Source: Tremella fuciformis (taxonomy: Eukaryota > Basidiomycota > Tremellomycetes > Tremellales > Tremellaceae). Taken from it: 64,000 nucleotides of DNA. Each line of letters opens with the position of its first letter. The stretch's first letter is position 1. The notes below the pieces were generated by a model that saw only the letters and a program-made list of their open reading frames with translations, was not told the DNA's origin and searched no databases. The stretch is taken from NCBI GenBank assembly GCA_032768795.1, contig CP136490.1, forward strand, positions 930,001-994,000, given 5' to 3'. Both the position numbers and the translations under genes were made by a program. Below, in pieces: positions 13,312-24,114 of this stretch.

Positions 13312-16300
13312 TCACGATTTCTTCTCCCATATGTCTGCCAACTCCTGGATTACGTCCTCGGCCGAGGTCGACCTGAAGCCGTGACCCCCTCCGTTGACTG
13401 AGGTTAGAGTGACCGTATCTAGGGTGGGCAAAGACGGTCGAGGGCGGCTGGAGCCCACAGCATCTTCCACCTCGGACGCCGACGCGTCCACATCGGTGTC
13501 CCAGTCGCTGGCGACCTCTACACCGTCCGCCATACTGGAAGCGCGCTCATGTCGTCGCGGACTGCCACCTGGGACCGGGCGAATATCACCGCTGGCGCCC
13601 CGGTCAAGAGGGGCAGCTGTCCCTGGTCTGCGGGGCGTCTGACCGCCATCGTCGTCATCTATCATCAACGCCTCTGCCCGCCACCCCTCTGGCCCAAAGC
13701 TCTCGACGCCATTGGAGATAGACACCGTCTTGGCGTGTTTCCGGACCACATCCTGCTTGATTTTCTCGCGCGTGTGGTCCGCAGCTATGGTGTGCAAGTG
13801 CGCCGATCGTGCCAGTCGGCGAGGGACGACCCCGGCGCGCGGAGGAAGGCTCTGGCGTGGGCGTTGTTGGCCGCCTGGGCTCGGACTGAGGAGTGGCAGG
13901 CCATTCGGGAGACTGACAGACGAGCTGGGGTCCCCAGAGGGGGCCAGAGTCGCCGAGAATGAGCGAAAGGGAGTGGGTACGGCGAGTGATCGCCGATTGC
14001 GCATGCCTGGCGTGTGCGGCCGGCGGATGGATGACGATGTGGTTAGGGACGTCTTGGACCCGCTGGGAGTTTTGCTCGAAATCTTGGCGACAGGACTTGG
14101 GGAAGGTGAGTCTAGGACCGTCGTTGAAAGAGGACTCTGCGCTTCGCCCGAAGCTGTGCTGGCTGAGTTGAGACCGGGCCGCCCTAGACCTATCACCGCG
14201 GGAGGGCGACCGGCGCCCATGTCAATCTTCAGACCGGTTAGCGGTCCTGACATGCGGCGCTTGACGTAAACGCTTCGTCGGCGCTTGGCCTCAGCAATGA
14301 GCGGTTTGAGAATAGCATCGATGGAGCTGCTTCGAGTGGCTGCACCCAAGACGATGATGACCAGCATGATGAACAGCTGTGCCAGTCCTCGACGCCGCTC
14401 GTAGCCCAACTCGTCGCCCATGATTCGGAGCTGGGACAGGATCGCCCGGCGCTCCGCTTCCAGTGACAGACGCTGCTGCTCCATCTGCGAGAGAACCCTG
14501 CCGAGCCGATCTTCTTGTCGCATGCGCTCAGTGTCCCAGCGAAGGTTCTGCTCGGTGTCTAGATCCGTTTTGAAGTCGTCAAAAGATCGCTCGACCCTTC
14601 CGAGTAAAGCGCGCATGATCTTAGTCTGTTCTTCAATGTACCGCGCAACGAGGGTTGAGTTGCCCTCGAGAGCATTGAGGCGACGGATGATGAAGGCATA
14701 AATGGATTCGGATGAGTCCGACCGAGGGGGCGCTGCTCTGGTGTATGCCGATGACGATGATGCAGCGGGGGAGGATGTAGTAGCATTGACGCCACTCGAT
14801 GCCTGGCTGAGCACACTTTCGCCGGTAGGTGGCTGAGAGTCGTTGCCTGATGCACTCGTAGTGGAGGTCGTCGTAGTGGAGGTCGTCGACGTGTTCTCAG
14901 CTCGCGGTTCCACCTTTGCCGCGGGAGACGATTTGGGGAGCACGACTGATGTTGTGGCTGGCTGGGCGGAAGAGATGGAGTCGAACATGCTCGCGTCTGT
15001 GAGTGCCTCGATCTCCTGGGAACGCCTTGCTTGTTCCCCAAGAAGCCTTTCCAGCTCGTCAAGCTCCTTTTCTCGCTTCTCGTCTTCTTCTTTCAACAAC
15101 TTTCTCGCACGCTCCACATCTTCAGCCCTCTCTCGAGCTTTCCGCTCCTCGTTCTCTCGCTCGCGATCTCTGTCGGCGGGTTTCTCGCGGTGCTTTGAGC
15201 TGGCAGAAAGACGTTTTTGCTCCCATTTGAACGCCTCCATCTGGTTCATCCCGTACACCTTGACCTGAGACACAGGGCAGTAGTACTCGGACCCATAGTA
15301 TGAGGGAAAGTCGAGGCGGATGAAACGGTGAAACGAGGTCGGCTCATTGAGTATGAAGGTCTGGGTTTCAGCGAGCGCAACGAGCGATCCACTGAAAAGC
15401 TTACTTGCACACCTCGCACGTTCTTTCCGATGAATGCTCCGACTTCCTTCCACCTGGTATTCCTTCCCCTGACTTCGCCGTCATCAACGGCCTCTTGAAG
15501 CTCATCATCGTCTTCAGCGCCGCCAACGCTGACTCGCACGTCGCGCACGATTCCGCTGAAAAACTCCCAGACGGCTATTTCGAGGGCCTCGATGCGGATT
15601 TCGTCACAAAGCTCTATTACCACCCAATGCTCGTCAGCCTTGCAAGGCGTAAGCATATATCTGTCGCGAGATTTGTGCAGCAGCGAAGAAGCATGTTGAG
15701 TCTGGTCGGACGAAGAGTGTATACGGGCCGAGCAGTCCGGGGAGGCGTAATTGTATTTGCTGTGCACATGGGCTGATAGAGCGGGCGACTTCACGGCTGA
15801 TGAACTGTCGCCTGAAGATGAGGCTTTGGACGAGGCGGACCCGGAGGACAAGGACTGTTCTCCACTCGTCTTCCCTTTGGGGGCCGCCGAAGAGCCGACT
15901 TGAGATGTCGTCGTTGAGTCATTTCCGTCTTTGAGATCTGCGATACCTTCGTCTAGGCCAGTTGGAAGTGTTTGCTGCTCAGTGTCATGAGAAGGCGTCG
16001 CGGGCTCGTCGTCCTCGCCAGATGACTCCTCTTCTTCCGCCTCGTGTAGCTTCTTCCACTCTTCGAAGCTCACAAAATCGTCCGCGGTCTTCTCGGCAGT
16101 ATCTGATGACTCTGTAGAGGACGGCACTACCTCGCTCGAGGTTGAAGTGGCTGGACTGGCGGATTCTGCGGGTTCCTCAACGGGGGCCAAGTCGGGCGGG
16201 ACGGGACATTCCTCCTCTTCGCGCAAGTCGGCCCATTGCTCTCGCAGTGAGAAGCCAATGTCCCACAGCGTCAAAGGTCTGCCAGTCGGGAGGGATAGAT

Positions 16301-16457
16301 ACTGAACCTCGCTCGAGCCGCTCGAAGAAAGCGACGATGCCAACGAAGCAGCCGTGCTGCTGGAGGATTCGGCCAAAGAAGCTGCGGACTGAGCGTGGGA
16401 GTGGTGGCTGAGCAGGAGGATGGAGTGGACCAGATACGCAGGCAGCATCAGCCGCAT
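13312..16457 (-). CDS. SLP1: SLP1/SUCO-type SUN-like protein of the ER membrane
   Basis: SLP1-family proteins carry a SUN-like domain in the ER lumen and, in yeast with Emp65, protect soluble ER proteins from degradation. Exons are 15405-16457 and 13312-15360 (1033 residues). A signal peptide follows the ATG at 16457 (MRLMLPAYLVHSILLLS). The SUN-like domain shows YNYASPDCSARIHS, SRDRYMLTPCKADEHWVVIE and ALEIAVWEFFSGIVRDVRVS, then FHRFIRLDFPSYYGSEYYCP. A charged Arg/Glu coiled coil, a second coiled coil (ALEGNSTLVARYIEEQTKIM) and one membrane segment (LFIMLVIIVLGA) follow, then a Ser/Pro-rich tail of about 250 residues. It shares a 580-bp divergent region with the GT32 gene. Confidence 0.9.
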
Positions 16458-17037
16458 TCTGCCACTGCTGGTGCCAGCGCTGGGGACGCTGGACACACGA
16501 GACGTGTCCTCGAGCAGCAAGGGAGAAGGGATGTTGAAGGACGACAGACAGCCAGACGACCTCGGCGATGGTGGGATTGGTGCCTGGAGTTACAGCTCCG
16601 GCGTGCCGAAACAAAGTTATTTCCTGCCAAGCGGGCTGATGACAGACCATCCCCGCAGCCAAGTGCTGTGCAACTCGCATCTCGACTCTTCAAACACTCT
16701 CTTTCTGTTCTGCACAGCTGTGGGTGGTCTATATACAGTCACCGCATTCACGACGCGCCTGCCCAGGCAGCTCAAAGGAAGGGGAATAGCAGAAAGGACG
16801 CCGAGGCGACAATCGAGAGTAGATGATGGCCGCCGCTCGGTGTCCGGTGTAAGCGACGAGGATTATCCATTTGTCGATGAGCTCTGGCGCGCGAACCCAG
16901 CTCCAGCTACACAGAGTCATCTGGAACAAGTCCCGATAACCATCGTGCAGCGGCGGCGAGTCCGACTGTTCTCCGTCTATCGAATCGACTACTGCTGGTC
17001 TTAGTTGTTCAAGACGGCTGGGTTCCTCGTAGTAATC
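16458..17037. promoter_or_regulatory. divergent intergenic region
   Basis: This separates SLP1 (-) and the GT32 gene (+). Open frames here are shadows without conserved motifs. Nothing else recognised. Confidence 0.5.
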
Positions 17038-18442
17038 ATGCAAGGACTCAACCTGCCAACATGGGGTCATGACTATACGCCCATTGGCCCCCGCGATCGA
17101 CCGCACCCTCTGCAGGGCATCAAAGCCCAAGCGCTACGCATAGCGCCATCTGTACTGCTGCTCGTCTTTGGGATCATCATCGGTTCTCACTATCCGACCT
17201 ACCTCTCGGTCTACTCTCGCAGATCGGAAGTCTCACCGTCCTATCTCCCTCGAGCCCTTCCACCTATACCCGAATCTTTTGTCCCGCCGACCGATTCCTT
17301 GCCGCCGCCGGCAGATCCGATACCCAACATCGTCCATTATGTCTACGGTCTGGCGACCGGCCCGAAACCTGACTTCCCCTACTTCGCCTATTTGGCAATG
17401 AGAAGCGCGATGATGACGCTCAAAATCGATCGAGTACTCTTTCATTGCCTCGAGGAACCTCAAGGATATTGGTGGGATCGCGTTAAAGGTTGGGAGGGCT
17501 GGGAGGATGGCGAGGGCGAGACGAGAGGCCTGGTCGAGGTAGTGCCGGCGAGGGACGTGCAGTGGATCGGCAAAGACAGGCATCCTGTCAAGCACGTAAG
17601 TGTGAATAGCTTGCGGTCTTGAAGCTCATCACAGTTCGCCCACAAGGCCGATATCATTCGCTTAGAGGTGTAAGTGCCATCTCTCGTATACGTTGGGCGC
17701 GAAGCTGAGTGACAGCTTACTCCAATATGGCGGCATATACCTCGACATCGACACCTTCGTCCTGCGGCCCTTTGCCGAGCACTCGCTCATGCTGCATGAC
17801 ACAGTCATGGGCATGGAGGCACGAAGGCTTGATCTCCTGTACGGGCCGAATTCGGATGACGAAATGATACCAAAAGGCCTCTGTAACGCCGTCATTGTCT
17901 CACGACCGGGAGCGACGTTCTTGAAACGGTGGCTTGACAGCTATGATGGCTTTAAGGAATCGAAATGGACGGAACATTCAGTAGTGTGTCTTGTTCAAGG
18001 GGATCTCCACACGAAGCTGAATATGCAGGAGATGCCGTGGACACTCGCGAAGCTCTACCCGACCACTGTCACCATCCTGTCCGAACGCGCCTTCTTCTGG
18101 CCGATATGGACCGACGATCACATTCACGCCGTGTATCAAACGACCGAATACGATTTTGAGCGATCGGGCCAACTCGCGTACCATGCATGGGAGTCGATGG
18201 CCAAATCACACCTTGCTGCTCTCGATCCTGCCACCATCAAGACCATAGATACCTCATTCACGCGCATGGCTCGCAAGTTCAGGGAACCCGACGAAGAGAG
18301 GAGATGGAAGGCATACGGTCGTCAGGATGGAGCAGGGAGTGATACGGGTCTGCCACCCGGAGATGAGGAGAAGGAGAAGGAAGAGGCTTCTCGACGATCC
18401 GTCCCACTCATACCCGCATTGCATGGTAGGACAGATAGATGA
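17038..18442 (+). CDS. glycosyltransferase family 32 (Och1-like) type II membrane protein
   Basis: GT32 enzymes transfer hexoses in the Golgi, usually mannose to N-glycans or sphingolipids. Exons are 17038-17595, 17635-17669, 17716-17983 and 18029-18442 (424 residues). A membrane anchor (APSVLLLVFGIIIGSHY, about residue 43) follows a short basic cytosolic tail. The catalytic core shows IPNIVHYVYGL, HKADIIRLEVL and the DXD motif in GGIYLDIDTFVLRPF, with WTEHSV and FFWPIWTD beyond. The 45-nt segment 17984-18028 is read as an intron (GTGTGT...CAG) but is in frame without a stop, so intron status is inferred. The donor sugar and acceptor cannot be told from sequence. Confidence 0.85.
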
Positions 18443-18697
18443 CCCACGTACGAACACATTGCATGCTGTCCTTCGCGTTGCCATCGATTAGCCTGCCACA
18501 TTGGCTTTGAGGGTGCCACATTTAGAAAAGGCCGCATGGGCCTCCGACCGCGTCTGCAACGCCCCCCTTTCACCTAGGTCCCCTTCGCCGTCTCGCATTG
18601 CTTACTTGCTTCTCAAATCTACATCTCTTCAGTCTCTTGTTTCGCCCATCGTTCCCCCGCTCTTTCTCGTCACAGCAAATACAGCACACTGGTCAAA

Positions 18698-20388
18698 ATG
18701 GATATCGACAAGCCCCTCGACGAGGTTAGTCTCGCCCCTTCCCGTCCATTCACGAGGCGCATCATCGTCCGCCTGCTGGTGGCAAATCCTCCTGTGTCCC
18801 ACGCGCCTTCCGCATGATCGATCAGAGGTCGATGATGCGTGCTTCTTCTAGCTCGCCAGATTGTCTTAACGAGCGCATGATGCGACGAGAAAGGACGAGC
18901 TTTTGAGGGGCGACGCCAACTCGCAGATGATCAAGACCAGCAAGGCTTCGCGTCCGCGCCGCGGCGGTCGGGGCCCTCGTGGTGCCGCACCTGCTGCTAA
19001 TGGTGCTCGAACTCGGTATGCCGGTGCAGCTCCGAAGGGCGCGGCGGGCGTGGCCGCAGCTGCTGCCCCTAAGCCCGCTGCGATTGGAGCCGAGGCAAGC
19101 AAGATCATCATCAGCAACCTCCCTCAGGATGTGAACGAGGCGGCCATCAGGGTGAGTGACATTTCGGCAATCCTCGCGTACTCTTTGAGGGCTATTCCCG
19201 AGCATGGTTAACATCTCTCTAGGACCTCATGCAGTCCACTGTCGGCCCGGTCAAGTCTGTCCAACTCAACTACACCAGCACTGGTAAGAGTACTGGTGTC
19301 GCCACCGTCCTTTTCAGAAACAAGGGCGACGGCAACAAGGCGCACAAGACTTGTAAGTCGACGTTCTCCCGGTTGCAAAGCTGATTTGCAGACCACAACC
19401 GGATGATCGACAACCGTTAGTCTTTTCTTATGCTCACTTAGATCCCTCGGAGTCTGGAGTCTGGAGTCTGGAGTCTGGAGCCCGCACGAGTCACATCGAG
19501 TCCGCGACCGTCCGGTCTCCTCAAGGCTACTGGTCTGGCTCAAGAAAGTATGCTGCCCTGTTGGGAAACACGCCATTGGCGCATCACGTGTGGCCCATTG
19601 GCACATGAACGCAAGGGCAAACCGCAGTCAGCGGTTTAGGGGCGACTTCCACGAGCGAACCGACCCGAGCCCTCAGGCTGTCACGGGGATGATGGTTCAC
19701 AGGGCCGACGAGGTATGCTCACAAAGCATATGACCGGCGACGGTCGTTGAGGCGAAGAGTCTCTCTTTGTGGTCGCTTGACACGCGCCGAGTATTCGTTG
19801 GAATCCCCTGCGGTGGCAATCTCATGGGCTCCGACTCCAGGATCCACCCGTCTTCGAGACAGAGAGAACTGCCAGGAAACGAAACTGACGACGTCTATCT
19901 TCCGCTGCCGATCATTCTATGACACCTTATCCACGACTTCACCTCATTCACTATTTCTTAAATACCTATTGTTTGCGCATCTCCGATTCTTCTCGATATC
20001 TTGCCTCTTTGGAAACATCTCGCCGTCTCCTCATTCGTCCCGACATCTGCCGCCCGGTCCCCGCCAACGCCTCGCTGCATGCCCGTTCACCTCGATTCTT
20101 TCGTTATATGCGCTTTCCCCAACAGAGCGCCCGATGAAAGTTGAGCTCGCATTCGACCCTTCTCAACTCGTCTCCCTCGCCAGCCGCGTCGCCCCTGCAC
20201 CCGCTGCTGCGGCAAACACCCGAGCAGCTGCGCCTCGCCGAGGTCGCGGCTCTGGCCGCACTCGCAGCGCTCGACCGCAAAAGAAGTCCGCCGAAGAACT
20301 CGACGCCGAGATGAGCGTAAGTACTCCCATCGTTGATGGTGATTGTCCTGACTTCAAGGCCTACAAGGAGACTGGCACTGCTGCTTAG
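18698..20388 (+). CDS. YRA1: Aly/REF (Yra1-like) mRNA export adaptor
   Basis: Aly/REF proteins bind mRNA and recruit the Mex67/NXF1 export receptor as part of TREX. Exons are 18698-18724, 18894-19151, 19223-19352, 19392-19415, 20126-20316 and 20359-20388 (219 residues). The N-terminal MDIDKPLDE is the conserved UAP56-binding box, followed by an RG-rich region (RPRRGGRGPRG). The RRM starts KIIISNLPQDVNEAAIR and ends near NRMIDNQRPMKVELAFDP; a second basic RG segment and ELDAEMSAYKETGTAA close the protein, matching the C-terminal UBM of Yra1. The RRM is interrupted by a 710-nt intron (19416-20125). The 3' end of the first intron (acceptor 18893) is the least certain boundary. Confidence 0.88.
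19416..20125 (+). other. 710-nt intron inside the Yra1 homologue
   Basis: The donor is AACC|GTTAGT and the acceptor CCAACAG after a long pyrimidine-rich tract (about 19930-20120). Almost every other intron in the window is 37-83 nt; the next longest are 169 nt (18725-18893) and 163 nt (63559-63721). It contains a 7-nt tandem repeat and many stops. Confidence 0.75.
19449..19480 (+). repeat. GGAGTCT tandem repeat (4.6 copies)
   Basis: Four perfect head-to-tail copies of GGAGTCT plus GGAG, 33 nt into the long Yra1 intron. Seen directly. Confidence 0.95.
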
Positions 20389-20559
20389 ACGCGTTCTCGA
20401 CATTCCGATTTTATCTTCTGCAACTTCCGGATTGTCTTAGGCCTCGCCACTCTCCTTCGTCTTTCTGGACATCGATGTCGTGAAATACATAACATTCATG
20501 GCTATGTCAAATGGATCATGTCTCGTGGATCGCCTCTGCTCGAATCAACTGCTCAAGTC

Positions 20560-22784
20560 TCACATCTCCAGCAGCCGATCTATCGCAAGGCCGAGGTCAT
20601 CTCCACAGCTGTCAAGTACCGCCTCTACCACATCCTCGTCCAGGTCCGGGAACATCTGGTGCAATGTCTGGACATTGGCTCTTCTCGTCTGTTCGTACGC
20701 CTCCTGAGAAGACTCGAGCGTTTCGCGAAGCTGCAGACTCGAGAAGTCTGGCAGCGGCACGTCCCCGCTGGGAGTCGCGCTGCTCATTAGTCTGGGTGAC
20801 GACCAGTCATGAGAGGACCCGCCTTCCTGATACAGTCGCGGAAGTAGGCGATGTTCCTAGATATGCTCCCGACACCTGCCGACTGGGCGTCTCGGGTGTC
20901 ATCATCTCTCGCAAGCGTTGTTGTCGTCTAGGGGTCGATTGGCCTGCAGCCGTAGCCGAACCGAGCACCCTGTCATGTCTTCGTTCGCTCTCTCGGTCCC
21001 TCTCGCCACCGGCTCGCCATCTTCTCTCCACCTCCTCGCCGTCTGTATCTCCATCCTCGCTGCCCTCCTGCTCTGCTTGACGCATGTCATCTAGGATCTT
21101 ACCGATTGCGTTGAGGGGCTTCGACACGGCTTCAGTCGCGAGATTGCCAGTACGCTGGAAGAACCGCTTTGTGTTGTCCAGAGCGGGGAATGCGGCGGAG
21201 ATTGCTAGTGGTTTGGCGGGCTCTTCTCCTGATGCCACTGGTGAGAAGGGGGACGTGTCGGTGGAGCGGCCAGCCGGTAGTGGTCTGGCCAGTTGAGATG
21301 TGGGCGAGGGTGGTAGCTCTTGAATGGCCTGCTCGACGTTGGTCTCGAACTCTTCTTGCGTAATTGAAGACAGCGACGAGGCGTCCATGGTCTCGATGAA
21401 GGCGATGGCGCCAGACTGAAGCGTCAGCCAAGCTCTTGAGTTTGGATGCCTATCAGACATACCAGGCTCGAGAGATAGTATCCCGCTTCACCCTGCAGTT
21501 TCGAAGGTGTGCGGAATCGGCTGATGTACTCGATATTGGACAGCATGTTGTCGGGATTGGCCTGCAGGACCACAAAGATGAGTATGGGCACAAAAGCATC
21601 GGCCGACGTAGCCTCGGCGCCATATGTATGCCGTATAAGGCCTGCCATCAACTTCTGCCTTCGAAACACCCACGGCAGTAGCGCACCAAAGATGACCTTG
21701 CAGCAATTGAGGATGCAGATCATCTTGTCCCTGGGCGCTTTATAGTGGTTGATCTTGAGCAGCTCCTGCTCGGCGAACCCCATGAACCCCTGCGACGCTT
21801 CGCCCTCGGGGACGTCGAGGTGTTTCTCCCGAACCCAAGAGAACAGGCGCACGCGCTGCGCGAAGACGGCGTCGCGCTCCAGGTCATCGGTCGTCACTGG
21901 CTGTGATGCCACGAGCTGCGGGGTGAATGTGCTGTCCGTCAGCTTGTCTTGAACGCGGTCGTCGGGCTTGTGAACGGACTAGTTGTACAGCCGGTTCATG
22001 ACCAGCTTCTCCATTGCCTCCATGGCATTGTCGAACTCTGCTGGGGTCTGGGACTTCCACGGCTCGCACTGTGTCATCTTGTCCGCTATGAACTGTGAGG
22101 TCAGAGGCACTCCTGCTTCTCGGCGGCTTGTACACTTGACGCACACTGAGAAAGTCGTGAATGAGCTTGATCTGCTCGTTGACCGTAAACGGCTTCTTGG
22201 CAAAGTTGGACAAGAAGCTCGAGCCTCAGCGAGTAACCTCACGCGACAGCTGATGCTCACCTCTTGAGATATCGCGCGATGGGATCCGCCGACTTGGCAC
22301 GCAGGTCTTTCAAGAAGCCAGAGAAGTTGAAAGCCGGCTCGCCAGACAGCCCACTCCCTGTCGGCGTGCCGGGCGCATCTCTCGGACCCCCTGCCAGCGC
22401 AGCAGGTCCAGGAGCACGGGACGCAGTAGGCGTACTTGAGCGCGGAGGCGTCTGCGGTCGAGGTGCTGGTGCAGGGGCAGGTGGAACGGGCGTAGAGAAG
22501 GGGTCAAACTCCGCCAGATCCGCCGGTAGCCGCGTCGACGGCGTGTGGGAGGAGGCAGGCGTCTCGGTGGGCAGCTCTTTCGCTGGAGGCGCGTGTGGGG
22601 GTGCGTCGGGCGCCATAGGCTGTGTCGGCCGCCATGGTGCTGGTGTTGCCGCCACGGTTGCTGATGGCTCGTCAGTTGCGGCTGTACTGTCCGGCTCTAT
22701 GATCTGCGGGATTGGAGGGGATGATGGTGGCGAGATGCGAGGGGTAGATGGACCCGCTTCACCGGGCGGCGGTGTCGAGGCCAT
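20560..22784 (-). CDS. VPS9: Vps9, Rab5-family guanine nucleotide exchange factor with CUE domain
   Basis: Vps9 activates Rab5/Vps21 GTPases on endosomes and binds ubiquitin by its CUE domain. Exons are 22784-22262 (ending at 22261), 22145-22217, 21980-22092, 21463-21931, an exon beginning at 21415, and a CUE exon to 20560. The N-terminal 170 residues are Pro/Ser-rich. The VPS9 core shows AMEAMEKLVMNRLYN, FTPQL, PRDKMICILNCCKVIFG, SADAFVPILIFVVLQANPDN and GEAGYYLSSL. The C-terminal CUE domain shows LHQMFPDLDEDVVEAVLD. The junction into the CUE exon (about 20778-20960) needs a frame change that I could not assign to one splice pair. It converges on the Yra1 gene 171 nt away. Confidence 0.88.
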
Positions 22785-23214
22785 GTTGCGCTGAGCGATG
22801 AGAGGGGAGAAGATGGGAGAGAAGCAGCTCGGCGTTGATGTCAGAGGCGCGTGTCACATCGCTTCTCTCTCGCTCGGTCAACAGCCGGTCAGATCAGTTC
22901 GGCTGGCTTTCCTTTCTTCAGCCGTGTTTGCGTCCGAGAGCGAGTGTCATGCATACGACAGATCACATCAATGCATCATTGTAGGCCTTTCGTAGCAAGG
23001 CGTCAAGTATGCATGTCCAGGCAGTGCTGTGCAGACCGATGGCCGACTGCCAAAGATCTGCCTGTTTGGGTCTGGGTGCCGTCTGACAACGTGTGCGCGG
23101 GTCGCCGAGGCCGAAAGTCAACCAGCCAAAAAGTCTACACAAACCCCCTCTTCCCGCCGGTCTTCCTCACCTTTCTCACTATACCTCACCTATCTTAACG
23201 GCAAAAGCACAAAT
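22785..23214. promoter_or_regulatory. divergent intergenic region
   Basis: The 5' regions of VPS9 (-) and the FAM210-like gene (+). No gene or motif recognised. Confidence 0.45.
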
Positions 23215-23977
23215 ATGGCACAGGTCCCAGCAAGACTCGTGCTGCAGAGCCTGATGGCAGGCTCTGCGATGCGTGCGGGTCGCACTTCTGCTTTGCCGCC
23301 CCGACTGCGGTTACAATCCTCATCCTTCGCCTCGGGCTCTTCTTCCGCACCGCTACGAGCAGCCCGTCCGCGCTTCACGTCATCCAATGCCTCTCGATCG
23401 CGATACACTTCGACCTCCTCGACCCCCTCGGCGCCGGCGGGCGAGCCGACGAGCGCCTATGCCCGCTTCAAGCTGCTCACGAAGAAATACGGAGCGTGGG
23501 CCGTGGGGATGTACCTCCTGCTCTCGGCTATCGACCTGCCGCTCACGCTCGCCGGCGTCCACTGGGTCGGGGCGGACCGCATAGAGCCCGTTCTGGACGT
23601 AGCGAAGAAGCAGTACCGCACTGTCCGGCATGGCAAGGAGGTCGCACGGCAGATGGAAGAGGATGACCGGGAGAAACGGGCCGCCGCTCAGGCCGAGGCG
23701 GCGGCCTCTGGCGCCAAAGGCAAGGACGTGCGGTGGATAGGGAGCGCGACGTTCTGGGCAGAGCTGGCGGTGGCCTATGCGATCCACAAGACAGCGATGT
23801 TGCCTGTTCGCGCGGGTTTGACGGTGGCGTGGACGCCGAGAGTGGTGGAGTGGCTAAGGGCCCGCGGATGGATCGCGAGGGTGAGTCCAAGCTATGCAGT
23901 ACGGGCACAGGGCTGACGTGTAGGCGAAGGAGAGCGTGCAGTCGGCAGCAGCGGCTGCGAGGGGCGCCAAGGCGTAG
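23215..23977 (+). CDS. FAM210/DUF1279-type mitochondrial membrane protein
   Basis: DUF1279 proteins (FAM210A/B in animals) are mitochondrial inner-membrane proteins of poorly defined role. Exons are 23215-23880 and 23924-23977 (239 residues). The first ~75 residues are rich in Arg, Ser and Ala with almost no acids, a likely presequence. The DUF1279 core reads FKLLTKKYGAWAVGMYLLLS then AIDLPLTLAGVHWVG; a second membrane region follows at AELAVAYAIHKTAMLPVRAG, joined by a charged helix. The last 17 residues come from a small second exon. It converges on NoxR 137 nt downstream. Family assignment from pattern memory. Confidence 0.8.
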
Positions 23978-24114
23978 TGCATAGCAACTCACATGTTCCA
24001 TCTCAACTGCATGACAACACATTCACACATCACCTCGGCAGCTCGACAGACTGTCCTTGCATGCTGGCGTGTGTACAACATTTCTAGCTCATCATGTACA
24101 TCTCACTCCCACAC

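Noticed and set aside
19690..19740. A C/D-box snoRNA inside the long Yra1 intron (ATGATGG then CTGA-like boxes).
   Set aside because: The C box is imperfect and no terminal stem or well-placed D box is seen.
19747..20388. A 213-codon plus-strand frame as its own gene.
   Set aside because: Only the last part (from 20126) is conserved Yra1 sequence; the rest lies in the pyrimidine-rich end of the long intron and has no motif.
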